Assembly (NCBI GenBank): GCA_008704415.1
Contig: VXIS01000165.1
Span: 37,016 to 101,015 of the forward strand
Origin: Sphaerosporella brunnea
Lineage: Eukaryota; Ascomycota; Pezizomycetes; Pezizales; Pyronemataceae
Direction: 5' to 3'
DNA length: 64,000 nucleotides
Part shown: piece by piece, positions 52,724 through 63,168 of the stretch
How positions within the stretch are numbered: the stretch's first letter is position 1
How the letters are laid out: the number at the start of each line of letters is the position of its first letter
Program-made: the position numbers and the translations under genes
Notes under the pieces: generated by a model
Told to the model about the DNA's origin: nothing
Database searches by the model: none
What the model saw: only the letters and a program-made list of their open reading frames with translations

Positions 52724-53520
52724 GTTTGTTTGTTTGTTTGCAATCAGGTTTGTTGTATGTATGCGACCGCGAACGATCATGACAGACCCCCCTGCTCATC
52801 CCCTCCCTAATCCTATCCGCTCCCTTATTGATCCTATCTCATGGGTCCACTGCAAAGGCCCGTAACAACGTGGAAAAATGCCCTGGCCTCCTGGGCCGGG
52901 TCACTCCTCCCACTCCTCTCCCGATGAAGATGACGAATCACCCTCCTCCTCCTCACGAGTGACCGCCACCACCACCTGCCCGACCCTGGTATCCCGCAGG
53001 ATGGCAGGAGTGGCCTTTCACTCCTGGAACAACGCGGCAACCGACCGCCACCGAAGCTGCTTCCAACCCAGCACTTTCCCCACCGAGCGCGGAGCGTGTC
53101 CTTGAGGTAGGGCGCCGTAATCGCATGCCCAGTAAGAAAAACTGGTACTTAGCACCGGGGAGATGCAAGTGTCTTCCTCTCCTTCTTTACAGCTGGCCGG
53201 AAGCCAGTTTTCTTCCGCGGCGCGGAGGCTGGTGCTCCGACGGACCCACTGCTTGGTACCGCTGCTGCGCCTTGCGCCGCACTGGCCTGTCGCAGAAGCG
53301 CCTCGCTGGGGAGATGCTGCATCCTTGGCCATGAGGTCTGCAAACTCGTTGCCCTCTGCGGCTTGGCGGACCGCCTTTGATATAGGGCGGCCGGCGGCCC
53401 TCGCGTTGAAGTGAGAAAACCGAGTCATATCCTGTGTTTCACCGCGGCTATAGGAGCGAGGCCCGTCGCCCGCCGGCCAAATGGTTGCTGGTGCTGCAGT
53501 AGAGCGGCCCAAGCCATATA
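52724..53520 (-). mobile_element. Second LINE remnant, RNase H part and 3' end
   Basis: On the minus strand the RNase H signature EGNEFADLMAKDAA lies near 53310-53350. It is followed by a long linker, a segment like the usual SGH-type region (GALPQGHAPRSVG), a WKQLRW motif and, after an in-frame TGA near 53015, DTRVG and an acidic tail. The 3' end near 52724-52790 has a degenerate stem-loop followed by caaacaaacaaac, like the two other LINE ends in the window. This copy is more decayed than the first. It lacks reverse transcriptase. Confidence 0.65.
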
Positions 53521-54336
53521 TATTCGAACTCCCAAGCCCACCACGGTCGGCGGTAGAGGCCCGCAGTTGACGCCTGAGATTACAACAGCCGGCGGCCCGT
53601 CTACGGGGTGGCGCAGTCAACATGTGGATGGAAGGATTGGGAGTCCCGTGAAGGTTTCCGAGAGGCAGGGGTTTTTTTTTGTCTTTTTGCTCACTCGAAC
53701 TGTTGCTGTTTTTTTTTTTTTTTTTTTCATGCTCCGCAACATCTACCATTGAGCGCTATGTTGAAGCATCCAAAACATCAAACCGCTAGCAACCAACTGC
53801 AAGTGAGCGCTCTGCGTTCCTACATACCTAGACACCATTCAATGGGGAGAGATATATCTCTAACAAGAAAGCAAGCACACCGTAAGCTCACGGGAGAGAA
53901 GCGGCGGCTGAGAACTCTCTAGATGGAGGTATCTCGGATCGGTGGATGGGAGTTGAAAAAAAAAAGGAAAAGAAAAATCAATCATATTCAAAGTCAGTTC
54001 CGATTCAGGGAGAAAGCCCTCCCAGTGTTCTCCTCATGAAATAGCATTAGGGTCCCACTTGGCCCCTTCAATTGTCGTGAATGTTGCGGTCAAAAAAAAA
54101 TCATCCAAGATCACCACCCCGTTCAACCACCGAATCGAGGCATAATTCGTCGCTCGTGCACATAAATACATACACTCGTTACACATCTCCACATCTACGA
54201 CTCTCCCCTCCGGGGCCCAAGGGCCTATCAAGCAATCTGGGGAGAAGTTGGTGGGGTCCCCTTATCCGTCGTAGCAACCACTGTCTGGTAGTCCACCCCG
54301 TCGGGGTTGTTCTTCTTCCACATCCTGTAGTCTATA
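53521..54336. other. Intergenic, no supported gene
   Basis: Contains two T runs (53671-53679 and 53711-53728) and an A-rich run near 53955-53975. No gene is seen. The right end is the 3' flank of the seven-span membrane protein. Confidence 0.5.
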
Positions 54337-55370
54337 CTATCCATCAGCAGCAGCCCTTAACCCATGACGAGAAAAAAAAAAGGAACAACCATTATATCCC
54401 TTGTAAACCTCAAACAAGGTAGCCCCAATCATGAGCAGCGAGAATATCTGGCCAAAAGACCACTCATTATCCTGCGAGTCCTTGAATGGTTTTAACCGTT
54501 TCCTGGTCTGCGCGATGTTGACGACGACCATCACGATGGCCACTGGAACGAACAGCAGCGCCATATCGGCATACATGTTCAGAGTCCTCCGTAAGCCCGA
54601 CATCGATAAACTGATCGGAACCACTCTCATCAGTCATGGGACCGCTTTATGACCCATGTGGGGCGTACCCGTCTTGTCTCTGCGCCACATAAACGGCCAG
54701 CAGAGTCCAAAACCAAAATACCAAAGTCAAACAGGGGAACAGCAACACCGAGACTTTGAACATCGTGCTGAAGTTACTTGTTTCCTGGCCCTGATCGATC
54801 AACAGCTTCTTGATACATTCCATCTGCGCGTTTAACCGCGTCGACAGGGTCGTCCGTATCGCGATTGTGAACACGCACGCTATGCACATGCTTTGCATTG
54901 CCAGCCGTGCGTAGTGGTGGCTCATGTTCCGCCACAGGATACCCGTGGACACCAGGAACAATGAGGCTGCTGGCCAGTGCAGTGAGAGGACGTGCCGCAC
55001 TTGGTCAAAGGAGAGGTTGTCGAAGGTGTACATAGCGGCGATGATGTGCGCGATGCAGGTGAGCGAGAGGACATCTGTGGCCGCCGTGAGGACCTGCGGG
55101 GATTAGCGGACGTTGGGCGGGCAGGAGAAAAAAGGCGGGTTTACGGGCTCGAGGAAGCGGAGGACATCCTCACTTGTCTTGGGCCGCCAAACACGGAGAA
55201 AGCGGATGGGTACGAGGACGGCAGCGCAGATGGCGACTTGGGCTAGGAATGCTACCGTGACCTTGACGCGTGTCAGAAAACGCCCGCCATACAAACTGTT
55301 GGGGGGGACGAACCCCAATGCCTGTGATATCTCCATTCGTATTGACTACCGCAGTACAGTTATCAGCCAT
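54337..55370 (-). CDS. Seven-span fungal membrane protein, unknown function
   Basis: Exons on the minus strand are 55314-55370, 55145-55261, 54669-55093 and 54337-54610 (introns 52, 51 and 58 nt), 290 residues with all phases consistent. After a short polar start (MADNCTAVVNTNGDITGIG) seven hydrophobic stretches follow at about 21-40, 59-80, 93-110, 119-137, 166-190, 211-230 and 253-268. The short N-terminus with one possible glycosylation site and the seven spans recall fungal orphan receptors or Rta1-like proteins, but no diagnostic motif of either is present. The last 20 residues after EVYKG may be replaced by another exon. I do not name a family. Confidence 0.7.
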
Positions 55371-56557
55371 GGTAACGGTCGACAGTCGCCAGTCTTCAAA
55401 CCTCTGGCAACGTGGCGCCGCTTTATGGAGGAGCCTCCACTGATGCCTTCGAAAAAGCAAGTAAGCTGCAGACAATGTGATCAGCCAAATCTAGACGTTG
55501 CGGCAGCGATATGCATGCGGATTGTTCGTCTAATCCTCTCGTGGCCGAGCTGAACTCTGCGCGCCACAGTTCGCGAGCCGAGACCGGAAACCCAGTAACG
55601 GCCGAAGCCGTGATAGGACATGGCTGACGAGGTGGTGATAGGGCTGGCCAACCAGCGAGAGCCAGGCGTCGTCATTACTACAACGGCAGAGGAAAGCGTG
55701 TCAACCGCGGCATTCTGCAGTGTAAAAAAGATCGACAACCCCTCGCGTCGAATCTCTCTATCTCCAATATGAGGGCGATATCCGCACTTTTCAAAGTGCC
55801 ATTGCCACGACAGCTCATGCATTGCACTCCGCTTGCACTCGCGCACTCCATTGAGGAAGGACTCGCTGCAGGGATAAAGTACGCCAATGCCGACGCCACA
55901 CGTCGATTGAAAACTTCAAGCCAATATTCACAGAGGAAGGGGTGGAAAAGCAACGCCCAAGTGAAAGCAAAGGCCGCTTTGGCTATTCTTTCTTAACTGG
56001 AAAGTTGCCGGTCTCTTTTTGGTCACTAGGCATCTTCGAACTCAAATTGTGGAAAGGCCGCACTCCTCCTACTGCGTGCGCCTGTCGCACTGTACCCCTG
56101 TAGCGAGTATGTACCAGAGAGCAAGTCTGTCACGGGTTACGCCATTCATAGCTCAGCACTCGATGCCACATAACGGCCGCCGTTTCGAGGCAGGAGGGGT
56201 GTGAGGGAGTGGGATGAGTCCAGGGAGGCAGCATGGCTCCAACAGTGACCCAGCACTGACTGGAATGGTGACCTTTTCCTTCATTCGCGTTTAGGGAGGG
56301 CCTCCAAGTTGGGATTTGGATCTCATTATGCCATGGCCCAGTCCTGTGTGAAAAAATCCCCCTCCGCTTGTGCATCGGGCTCATAGTACCAGCCCGACGA
56401 CAGAAAGTAGAGAACCATAGGTATCACCAGAGAACCACTTTTTTTTCAAAAGCAATGTAGATAACATTCATCCAGATATTACATCATACAATCACATGTG
56501 TAACCGCCAACAAAAGCAAACTAATAATACACCATCTGCTCTCTCTCCCGAAGCCCT
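55371..56557. other. Intergenic, no supported gene
   Basis: Frames of 75-147 codons cross this region, without domains or splice support. The left part holds the promoter of the leftward membrane-protein gene. Confidence 0.45.
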
Positions 56558-56893
56558 TTACCAGCGCCTCCTCCTAGTCGTCGATCCCCGACCATCAGTA
56601 CCCCTCATCCTCCTCGTTCCCGCAGCCTTCTTCCCAGACCTTCCGGTGACAGAACCCTTCAACCGCAGCAATGCGCCATAGATGCGGTCGCCGAGGGTAG
56701 GCTTGCGTTGGTGGTGATGTACAGGAGCAGTGGTAGCCGTAGCTCGATGGCGGCGGCCCATTCGTCGACTGGACCTGGTGGTGGTGGTGGTAGCTGCACG
56801 GGGCCGCATAAGGCGGTCGAGAAGGCTCGGCTTGCGATTGCGAGTAGTGGTGGTGGTGGTGGTGGGAGCAGTTCTATTGGCAGTGTGCCTCAT
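56558..56893 (-). CDS. Small basic conserved fungal protein
   Basis: The 111-residue product begins with a Thr-rich stretch (a run of Thr at 10-17), has two similar short motifs (KPSLLDRL near 22 and KPTLGDRIYGALLRLKGSV near 63) and ends with GKKAAGTRRMRGTDGRGS followed by Arg-rich residues. The second motif with the GTRRMRGTDG end is a combination I recognise from small stress-related fungal proteins of unknown function. It is a single exon. The Arg-rich end may bind nucleic acid. Plus-strand frames over the same bases are shadows. Confidence 0.65.
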   Translation of the reverse strand: MRHTANRTAPTTTTTTTRNRKPSLLDRLMRPRAATTTTTRSSRRMGRRHRATATTAPVHHHQRKPTLGDRIYGALLRLKGSVTGRSGKKAAGTRRMRGTDGRGSTTRRRRW

Positions 56894-57483
56894 CTTGAAG
56901 ATATTCGCTTCGGTGTTTTTGTGTGTGTGTGTGTTATTTGTTCGTGTAGCTCGTTGTAGGTGTGGCTTTTTTGCTGTGATGATGAAGGAAAGAATCGGTC
57001 TGGAGAGTCAACAAACGGGTGTTTTATACAAAAGCCTGCTTCTATTTTCTCTCCTGACGGTGAAACCGGAATGGACTGATCGGCGGTGACGCGCGCGTTT
57101 AATACAGTTGGCGCCGTCATCAAGTAGCCGGAAGACCAAGGGTTCCGAGATTCTGGAATCTGGGAGCTTGAAGCGTCATTGATGATCACAACTCGCGGTT
57201 CGCGCTTCTTGCTCAGTGGAGCTTGTTTGGCGAAAAGTGGGGGTGACGTCACGGATGCACTTTAGCCGTGTGCACTTTAGCCGCATGCACGACTTGTGCG
57301 TTCCTGGGACCCTGCATGCTCCCTTTTTTTTTTTTTTTTTGCGGCGGGAATTAGCACGTCCCTCACTCCGAAGCACCACCGAAGTGGGGATGTGGCCGGG
57401 CTAGGCCTAGGAATTTGCCGAACATCTCCTATGTTTCCTTACGAGTTCCCTTGGTGCGCTTTCTCAAACTGCATCTTTCCTTT
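56894..57483. other. Promoter of the small basic gene and empty region
   Basis: Contains a GT run at about 56919-56934, a T run at 57326-57340, and two copies of gcactttagccg at 57255-57281. No gene is supported. Confidence 0.5.
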
Positions 57484-57558
57484 GTCCTTTCCTTAGAAGT
57501 AAGTCCTTTCCTTAGAAGTAGGTCCTTTCCTTGGAAGTAATTCCTTTCCTTAGAAGTT
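57484..57558. repeat. 19 bp tandem repeat, four copies
   Basis: The unit gtcctttccttagaagtaa occurs four times in a row with one to three changes per copy. It lies just upstream of the LINE 3' end at 57593-57640. Confidence 0.85.
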
Positions 57559-57592
57559 CAGCCTCAGAGCCCGAGAGCCTAGGGGCTTCTTC

Positions 57593-57640
57593 TATATGTC
57601 ATGGCCGCAAGCGGCCGAATACATCATGATTAAAACAAAC
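57593..57640 (+). mobile_element. Isolated LINE 3' end (stem-loop plus A-rich tail)
   Basis: The sequence ggccgcaagcggcc forms a six-pair stem with a two-base loop and is followed by gaatacat and aaacaaacaaacaa. Thirty bases here are identical to the reverse complement of the LINE end near 9951-9980. No LINE coding sequence lies upstream, so this is a very short 5'-truncated insertion or an old relic. Confidence 0.6.
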
Positions 57641-58571
57641 AAACAAGCACGTCCCTTACCGTTCAGGACTGTAGCGCCAGAAGTCAACGGGATTCAAACT
57701 CGGGGAGCACAGACTCAAAACCACTCCGAAGTTCGTGGCCGAGAGTGGGTATCCGAGACATTCTGGGCCGTGTGTTACGGTGACACCAATTATATTACCT
57801 GCAGCGTTCCCTTCAACAGGTGTTTTCAGAATCCCGAGTGCGCGGAGGGCAATGGGGCAATGACACATGGACACCGAGAGCCCCACTCTACTATATACGC
57901 GTCACGCGGCAATAGTTTTGGTTTTGACCCCAAAACGTGGTCGGTAAAAGGCTGACCGCGGATTCGTGATTGTGAATAACGGGAAGGGATTCAAGGGAAG
58001 GCTTCATCCGGAACGTTTGCCGGAAACACCCCCTCGCTATGACATACGGCACCCAAGCCATTGGTAAGCACAACTTTCTCCATAGAGTACCTGCATTTCA
58101 AGAGACTCTGCTAGGCTGTTTGCGGTTGAACTTTGAACTTTCGTCTCCGCTCCACTAGACATCCGACAACTAAACGCATCAAGAGCGACATGCCATACAT
58201 ACCATCCGGGTCCACATCGTGGTGCAACTGCTTCTTTTGGCCATGGAGACGTGCTGCGTAAATAGGGCTCAGGGCGAAATTCCAGGGTCTACATCTCCCG
58301 ACGAGGCCCACGACGTCCTCGATCCGAGGCCATGCACTCCACGATACGGTGATAAACGATTGGCCTGCATACCCCACAAATCCCATCGGAAGCACCAGTG
58401 CTGCACCACGGCAATCTACACACCTAGTGCAGGCCAATTGCGAAACCTACTCCCAGGAGCACAGCAATCTACCAAGTCATGGGCAGCAGTACTTAAACGA
58501 GCCGTTCCGTCCTTGAGAGCGAGCGTTAACGTTCCACACCTCTTGATAACGAGTTCCACGGAAAAATAAAC
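57641..58571. other. Intergenic, no supported gene
   Basis: Frames of about 110 codons exist on both strands, none with a domain. This stretch includes the promoter of the hydrolase gene. Confidence 0.5.
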
Positions 58572-59885
58572 ATGCCAGAGTTCAAGTCACACGAGGTCCT
58601 TACACTCACCGTTGCCGAGAAGCTCGGGTTCGTGTTAGTTATCGCCAATGCTCGTATGTGGGAGCCTACTACCTGCTATCTGTGCTCGCTGCTCACGCTG
58701 ACCGTCGATAGTCGGGGCTTCGGCCATGAAGTACATCACCTCAACGTTCTATCGACCCTCTACCTACCCCTCGAAAGCAGTGCTGGTGGAATCACAACGC
58801 TTCCGCAGTGTCTTAGCCCGCTCGAATACTCGCATGCACCAGACTCAGTCGCCTCCATCCTGCGAGACCTACAAGCTTTGGCTCAAAGAGAAGGCGCAGA
58901 AAGGCTACGCATATGCTGCTGAAGATATAGCGAGCGAAGGGATGGAGACACGACTGCTGTGGGTTGGGGAGCCATGGAAACGCGGGGACACGAAAAAGAA
59001 AGTGTTGCTCTACTTCCACGGAGGAGGTTACATTGTGGCGCTGGGCAAGGGACATCTGAGCTGGATGAAGTTCATGAAGGAACAGGTCGGGAAATACGGG
59101 GAGGATGTCTCAATAGCCGTGTTGGAATACTGTAAGTCCCCCAGAGCCCAGCTGTCGAGTGCGTGCTGATGTAAAAACACAGATGTGGCACCTCAAAAGA
59201 AGTTCCCAACTCAGCTCCATCAAGCAGTCTTGGCCCTGAACCATCTTATCGCAGCAGGTTGTTCGCCTTCCAACGTAAGCTATCTTCAAACTCCCATATT
59301 TCCTGCGTGACTGACGGCATTCTTCAGATCGCAATCGGTGGCGACTCAGCCGGTGGTAACCTATCCCTCGCAATCCTCTCACACTATCTTCACCCGCACC
59401 CTCAAGTACCCAAGCTCCTTGAATTCTCTACGCCCCTGGCTGCCGCACTTCTCATCTCTCCCTGGGTGACCGTAGCCACCTCTTCCGACTCTTTCGAGCG
59501 AAACAAGAGCTTCGATCTCATAGTGTCCAAGCTCGCCGACTACTGGGCTATTGAAGCGATGGGCGAAGGAGTAGCAGCAGCAGAGGTAGCAGCGGGCCGC
59601 TATCACGCTGAGGCGCTTCTTGCACCGGAGAGCTGGTGGAAGGGACTCGACAGCGTTGTCAACTTCGTCGTGACGACTGGGGGTGCATTCGAGACGTTTA
59701 TAGACGATATCGTCGAGTTCGACCACAAGTTGAAGGCGCAATCAGGAGTCAAGACTGAGCTTTATGTCGCCGCGCAAGAGGTCCATGATGGCCCGTTGTT
59801 TGATTTTACGGCTGGAAGACCGCCGAGCGAGCTGGCGATTAAGCTTACGGAGTTCTTGGAACAGGGGTTTAGGGCGAAGTCGTAG
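58572..59885 (+). CDS. Alpha/beta hydrolase (fold-3 esterase type)
   Basis: Members are esterases or deacetylases of the hormone-sensitive lipase type. Exons are 58572-58653, 58712-59131, 59183-59274 and 59328-59885 (introns 58, 51 and 53 nt), 383 residues. The oxyanion motif HGGGYI, the nucleophile elbow GDSAGGN and a C-terminal EVHDGP carrying the catalytic His are in the right order. The acidic residue is probably in the TGGAFETFIDDI segment. A hydrophobic stretch at about residues 15-28 may be a membrane anchor. Joins restore LEYYVAPQKKFP and SNIAIGGDSAGG. The substrate is unknown. An SDR gene follows on the same strand 0.4 kb away, which might mean a shared small-molecule pathway, but no synthase gene is nearby. 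Confidence 0.9.
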
Positions 59886-60305
59886 GGGGTGACTTTTGTA
59901 TGAGTGTCTGTTTATCCTTAATGACGATGATGCCCTGCCGCTTCACCACAGCGAGTGAGATGTCTATGCAAAAACCCAAACCCCATCGGATCTCGGCCAC
60001 TGAATTCTGCAGCGAAGTTCGGCACGTATGCACGGCGGGAGGATGTGCGCCGGGCAACAAAAGTGCTTCAGCCTAAAAGCCCCACGCTCCTCCGCACGGC
60101 TTCGCTGGTGATGATCGGGACAATCCGCACATACATACGGGGTAGATGATGGATGGAGCAACATAACGTCAACCCCCACACGGCATCGTCGAATGCCGAA
60201 AGCATAAATTCAATATCTCCCCACACTTCCTGGCAGCAGCATTCCTTCTCTATCATCATCATCCTCAGCATCAGCATCACCAGTAGTTAGAAATAAAAAA
60301 CCAAC

Positions 60306-61280
60306 ATGAGCTCCACACCCAGGCTTCAGTCCCTCACCGGCAAACTGGCCATCATCACCGGCGCCTCACGGGGTACTATCCTCGCCCTCCCTCAGCCTTC
60401 GGGCCAGCCAATCTGACGAGCATAGGCATCGGGGCGGCAATCGCGCAAAACCTAGCGTCCAAAGGCTGCGACCTAATCCTGAACCACTCCAGTGCATACT
60501 CAGCGGGGGACTGCCAAAGCGTGTGTTCAGACCTCCTGACGGTGTACCCGCAGCTCTCGATCCGCGTAGTGTGCGCGGACGTGGGCACGGTCACGGGGCC
60601 GCGGGAGCTGATCGCGGCTGCGGGCGGGAAGCAAATCGACATACTGATCAACAACGCGGGCACGTCGGGGAACCAGTATCTGGCGCAGGTGACGCCCGAA
60701 GAGTTCGAGCGGCAATACAACGTCAACGTGCGCGGCCCGCTGCTGCTGGTGCAGGCCGCCCTGCCGTTTCTCCCCCACGACCGCAGCGGCCGCATCGTCA
60801 ACACCAGCAGCGTGTCCTCCAGCATGGGCCTCAAGGCCCAGAGCGTCTATGGCGGCACCAAGGCTGCGTTGGAAGCTATGACTAGGACCTGGGCTAGGGA
60901 GCTGGCGGAGCGGGCGACGGTTAATGCTATCAATCCTGGCCCCGTTGAGACGCGGATGTAAGTCCCCCCCTCCCCTCCCAAAAGAATTAGAGGGTTTGTG
61001 TGAAGAGAAAGAGGCTGACGAACAAAGGTATCTTGGCACAAGCGACGAGTTCCAGATGCAGATCAAGCCGCTGCTGGAGATGACGCCGCTGGCGCAGCTG
61101 AGCGAGGCCGAGAAAAAGGGCCCGTATAAAGACCGTGCCGAGTTCTTTGAGAAGCATGGCGGCCGCTGGGGAAAACCCGAGGAGGTTGCCGGAATCGTTG
61201 GAATGCTTTGCTCGGCTGAGGCGGGGTATTGTACTGGTCAGGTTATTTGTGCTAATGGTGGGATGGTTATGATGCGGTAG
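60306..61280 (+). CDS. Short-chain dehydrogenase/reductase
   Basis: This is a classical NAD(P)-dependent oxidoreductase. Exons are 60306-60372, 60426-60957 and 61028-61280 (introns 53 and 70 nt), 283 residues. The nucleotide motif TGASRGIG (18-25) spans the first intron, which supports that splice. NNAG, NTSSVSSS with the catalytic Ser, and YGGTK (Tyr and Lys) are all present, followed by INPGPVETRM. A 40-residue insertion rich in charged residues (YKDRAEFFEKHGGRWG) precedes the final GQVICANGG. The best likeness is to fungal FabG-like or versicolorin-reductase-like SDRs. The substrate is not predictable. Confidence 0.9.
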
Positions 61281-61506
61281 GTATGATGATGTCTGCTCTT
61301 ATTGGTGACAAGATATTTGGGGGGGGGTAAAAGTACAGTACAAACGAAGGTATTGAAAACAAGAAAAAAAGATGCATCACAAGAAACACCATGGAATCAT
61401 ATATACCTTAGCAGGGGAGGAGTGTTTTTGAAAATCGTCATGTGGCCATTATATAGTCGTGATTTTGCTGTCACCATTTCAGCCACAAAACGGTCAACAT
61501 AATGCT
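61281..61506. other. 3' flank of the SDR gene
   Basis: No gene; a G run lies at 61319-61327. Confidence 0.5.
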
Positions 61507-62203
61507 CAGTGTTCTCAGTAGCCAGCCCAAACAGCCGGGTGGGCTTGGCCGGCTGCTTTAAGCAGCCAGCCCGGCGGGCTTTTTGAATCAGCCCAAACGG
61601 CCCAGCCTGCTGTCGGGCCAGCCCGGCTGCCAGAGCGTTAGGGATCGAATCTTTCGCCTCGCTTGCGTAGGTTATACGTTCGTGACTGTAAGATTTCTAA
61701 GGTTTCGCCCAAAAATACCGCGATCTAATACCGCTCAAAAAAGACTCAAAAAATAGCTTTCTCGTGACATTTTTAAATGCGGATCACTCGTTTTCTTTAG
61801 CTTTGCTATGGCTTTGCTATAGTTTGACGTAATCTTGGGTAACTTTACGTATTTAACTGAAATTGTACCGTACGAAAAAATTGTATATCATCTTCTTAGA
61901 CCACTACAGAGCGTTGAGTGATTTGCGGTGAAGACTGGCCACTGCGAGTGGGTTCAATCGGCGTCGATAGACTTATCAGGGTCTGTGATGTTATACTAAA
62001 CTCCTATCTAGTGATCTCCTCCTAGCCATGATTGTACACGGCGAACAGCTTGATGTACTTTTCATTTCATAGCAGTGGTTTACATCACGGTGGTCGTATT
62101 TGTCGTCATTGTGGGCTGCAGCCCAAACAGCCGGGCGGGCTTTTTGATCAGCCCACATCCGCCCAACGCAGCTGGCCGGGCGGGCTGGCTGTTGAGAACA
62201 CTG
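61507..62203. mobile_element. hAT-like non-autonomous element
   Basis: The left end reads CAGTGTTCTCAGTAGCCAGC and the right end, reverse complemented, CAGTGTTCTCAACAGCCAGC, 18 of 20 matching. CAGTG with TCTCA is typical of hAT ends. Next to both ends are several copies of agcccggc/gccgggct-type motifs, in both orientations, which look like subterminal transposase-binding repeats. The middle is AT-richer with no transposase frame, so it is non-autonomous. I looked for an 8 bp target duplication and did not find one (ataatgct left, cccagcgc right), so the insertion is old or an end is misplaced. Confidence 0.7.
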
Positions 62204-63062
62204 CCCAGCGCTGGTATTTAAGGATCTTTTTTGACACCTTCTCCGTAGTTCTTTGGATTCGGCAGCGCAGGCCTCAAGAATACACTCCACCATCTCAAAG
62301 TAGCGTAAACCTTGCTCTTGAAGCACGTTTCGCGGTGCACCTACCTAGGCTCTAGCTGTACTCAATGGGATTAGTTTCAGGGTGACTTTTGGGCAAGAGA
62401 TGCAAATGTGGCCACGCTGGTGATATCATCTTCTCGCTGTTGTTTGAGGACTTGCTCCGGTGCAAGCACAGCGGTTGCAATGTTCCAAACAGGCTGGATC
62501 CAGATTTTTGCCTGCCTTATGACAGTAGACTCTCCTGTGATGGATGCAGAAAAAAACGGTAACGTCTAATGTACCGGAGGAAGACTGGTAGGTTTCACTG
62601 GCTAGTACTCGGTCCTCCTCCATATGCCAACTTTTGAGAGTTGTAAGGTGCGCTTAGGTAGGGATATCGGACTCGCCTGCACAAATTTACAAGCGCAATA
62701 TTAATTTGAACAGACAGCGAGTCCATCTACGACGTTTCTATGCACTGGTCTGTCTTCAAAATGGACGGTCTAAGCCTTGGTGAATATTCAACCTTTGCCG
62801 ACCAGGGCGGGAAGCCTCATCAACTACAAGGGCTAAAGGGATAAATTGAATGCACGGTGCGGGCACAAACTATCACTCGCCGAATCATATCCGCTCGCTC
62901 GCTTCCTCACTACCACCAACTCGAGGCGTTTATGGACACAATCTGCCCATCTGCCCAAAGAATGGTCAAGAAAAAAAACAAAAAAAAAACATGAAGGTGG
63001 TGGGGTGGGGAAGGGGGGCTCAAAAAATCGCAAACAAAACCTTCCGCCCCCAGCTGTGAAGG
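62204..63062. other. Intergenic, no supported gene
   Basis: A short minus-strand frame at 62426-62623 has a Cys-rich segment (CLEHCNRCAC) but no full domain. No gene is called. Confidence 0.45.
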
Positions 63063-63168
63063 GGGCAGCGAGGAAGCCCCAGGAATCGAACCGGTGCACC
63101 CCAGTTGTGAAGGGGTGCCGATTCCTCCCAGCAGTCTGTACCACTGGGCCACGGGGGGCTTTTTGATA
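63063..63168 (-). other. tRNA-like sequence with A and B boxes
   Basis: On the minus strand TGGCCCAGTGG matches the internal A box and GGTTCGATTCC the B box of RNA polymerase III genes, about 60 bases apart. Between them is a hairpin caccccttcacaactggggtg, like a long variable arm. The bases at the acceptor positions do not pair when numbered from the boxes, and the anticodon loop lacks the invariant T. So it is not a normal tRNA gene. It may be a tRNA pseudogene or the head of a SINE; a T-rich stretch follows about 70-110 bases downstream. Confidence 0.5.

Noticed and set aside
58572..61280. Secondary-metabolite cluster from the hydrolase and SDR pair
   Set aside because: No polyketide, peptide or terpene synthase, no P450 and no pathway regulator lies nearby; two tailoring-type genes are not enough.
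63063..63168. Calling this a functional tRNA gene
   Set aside because: The acceptor stem does not pair when numbered from the A and B boxes and the anticodon loop lacks the invariant T.
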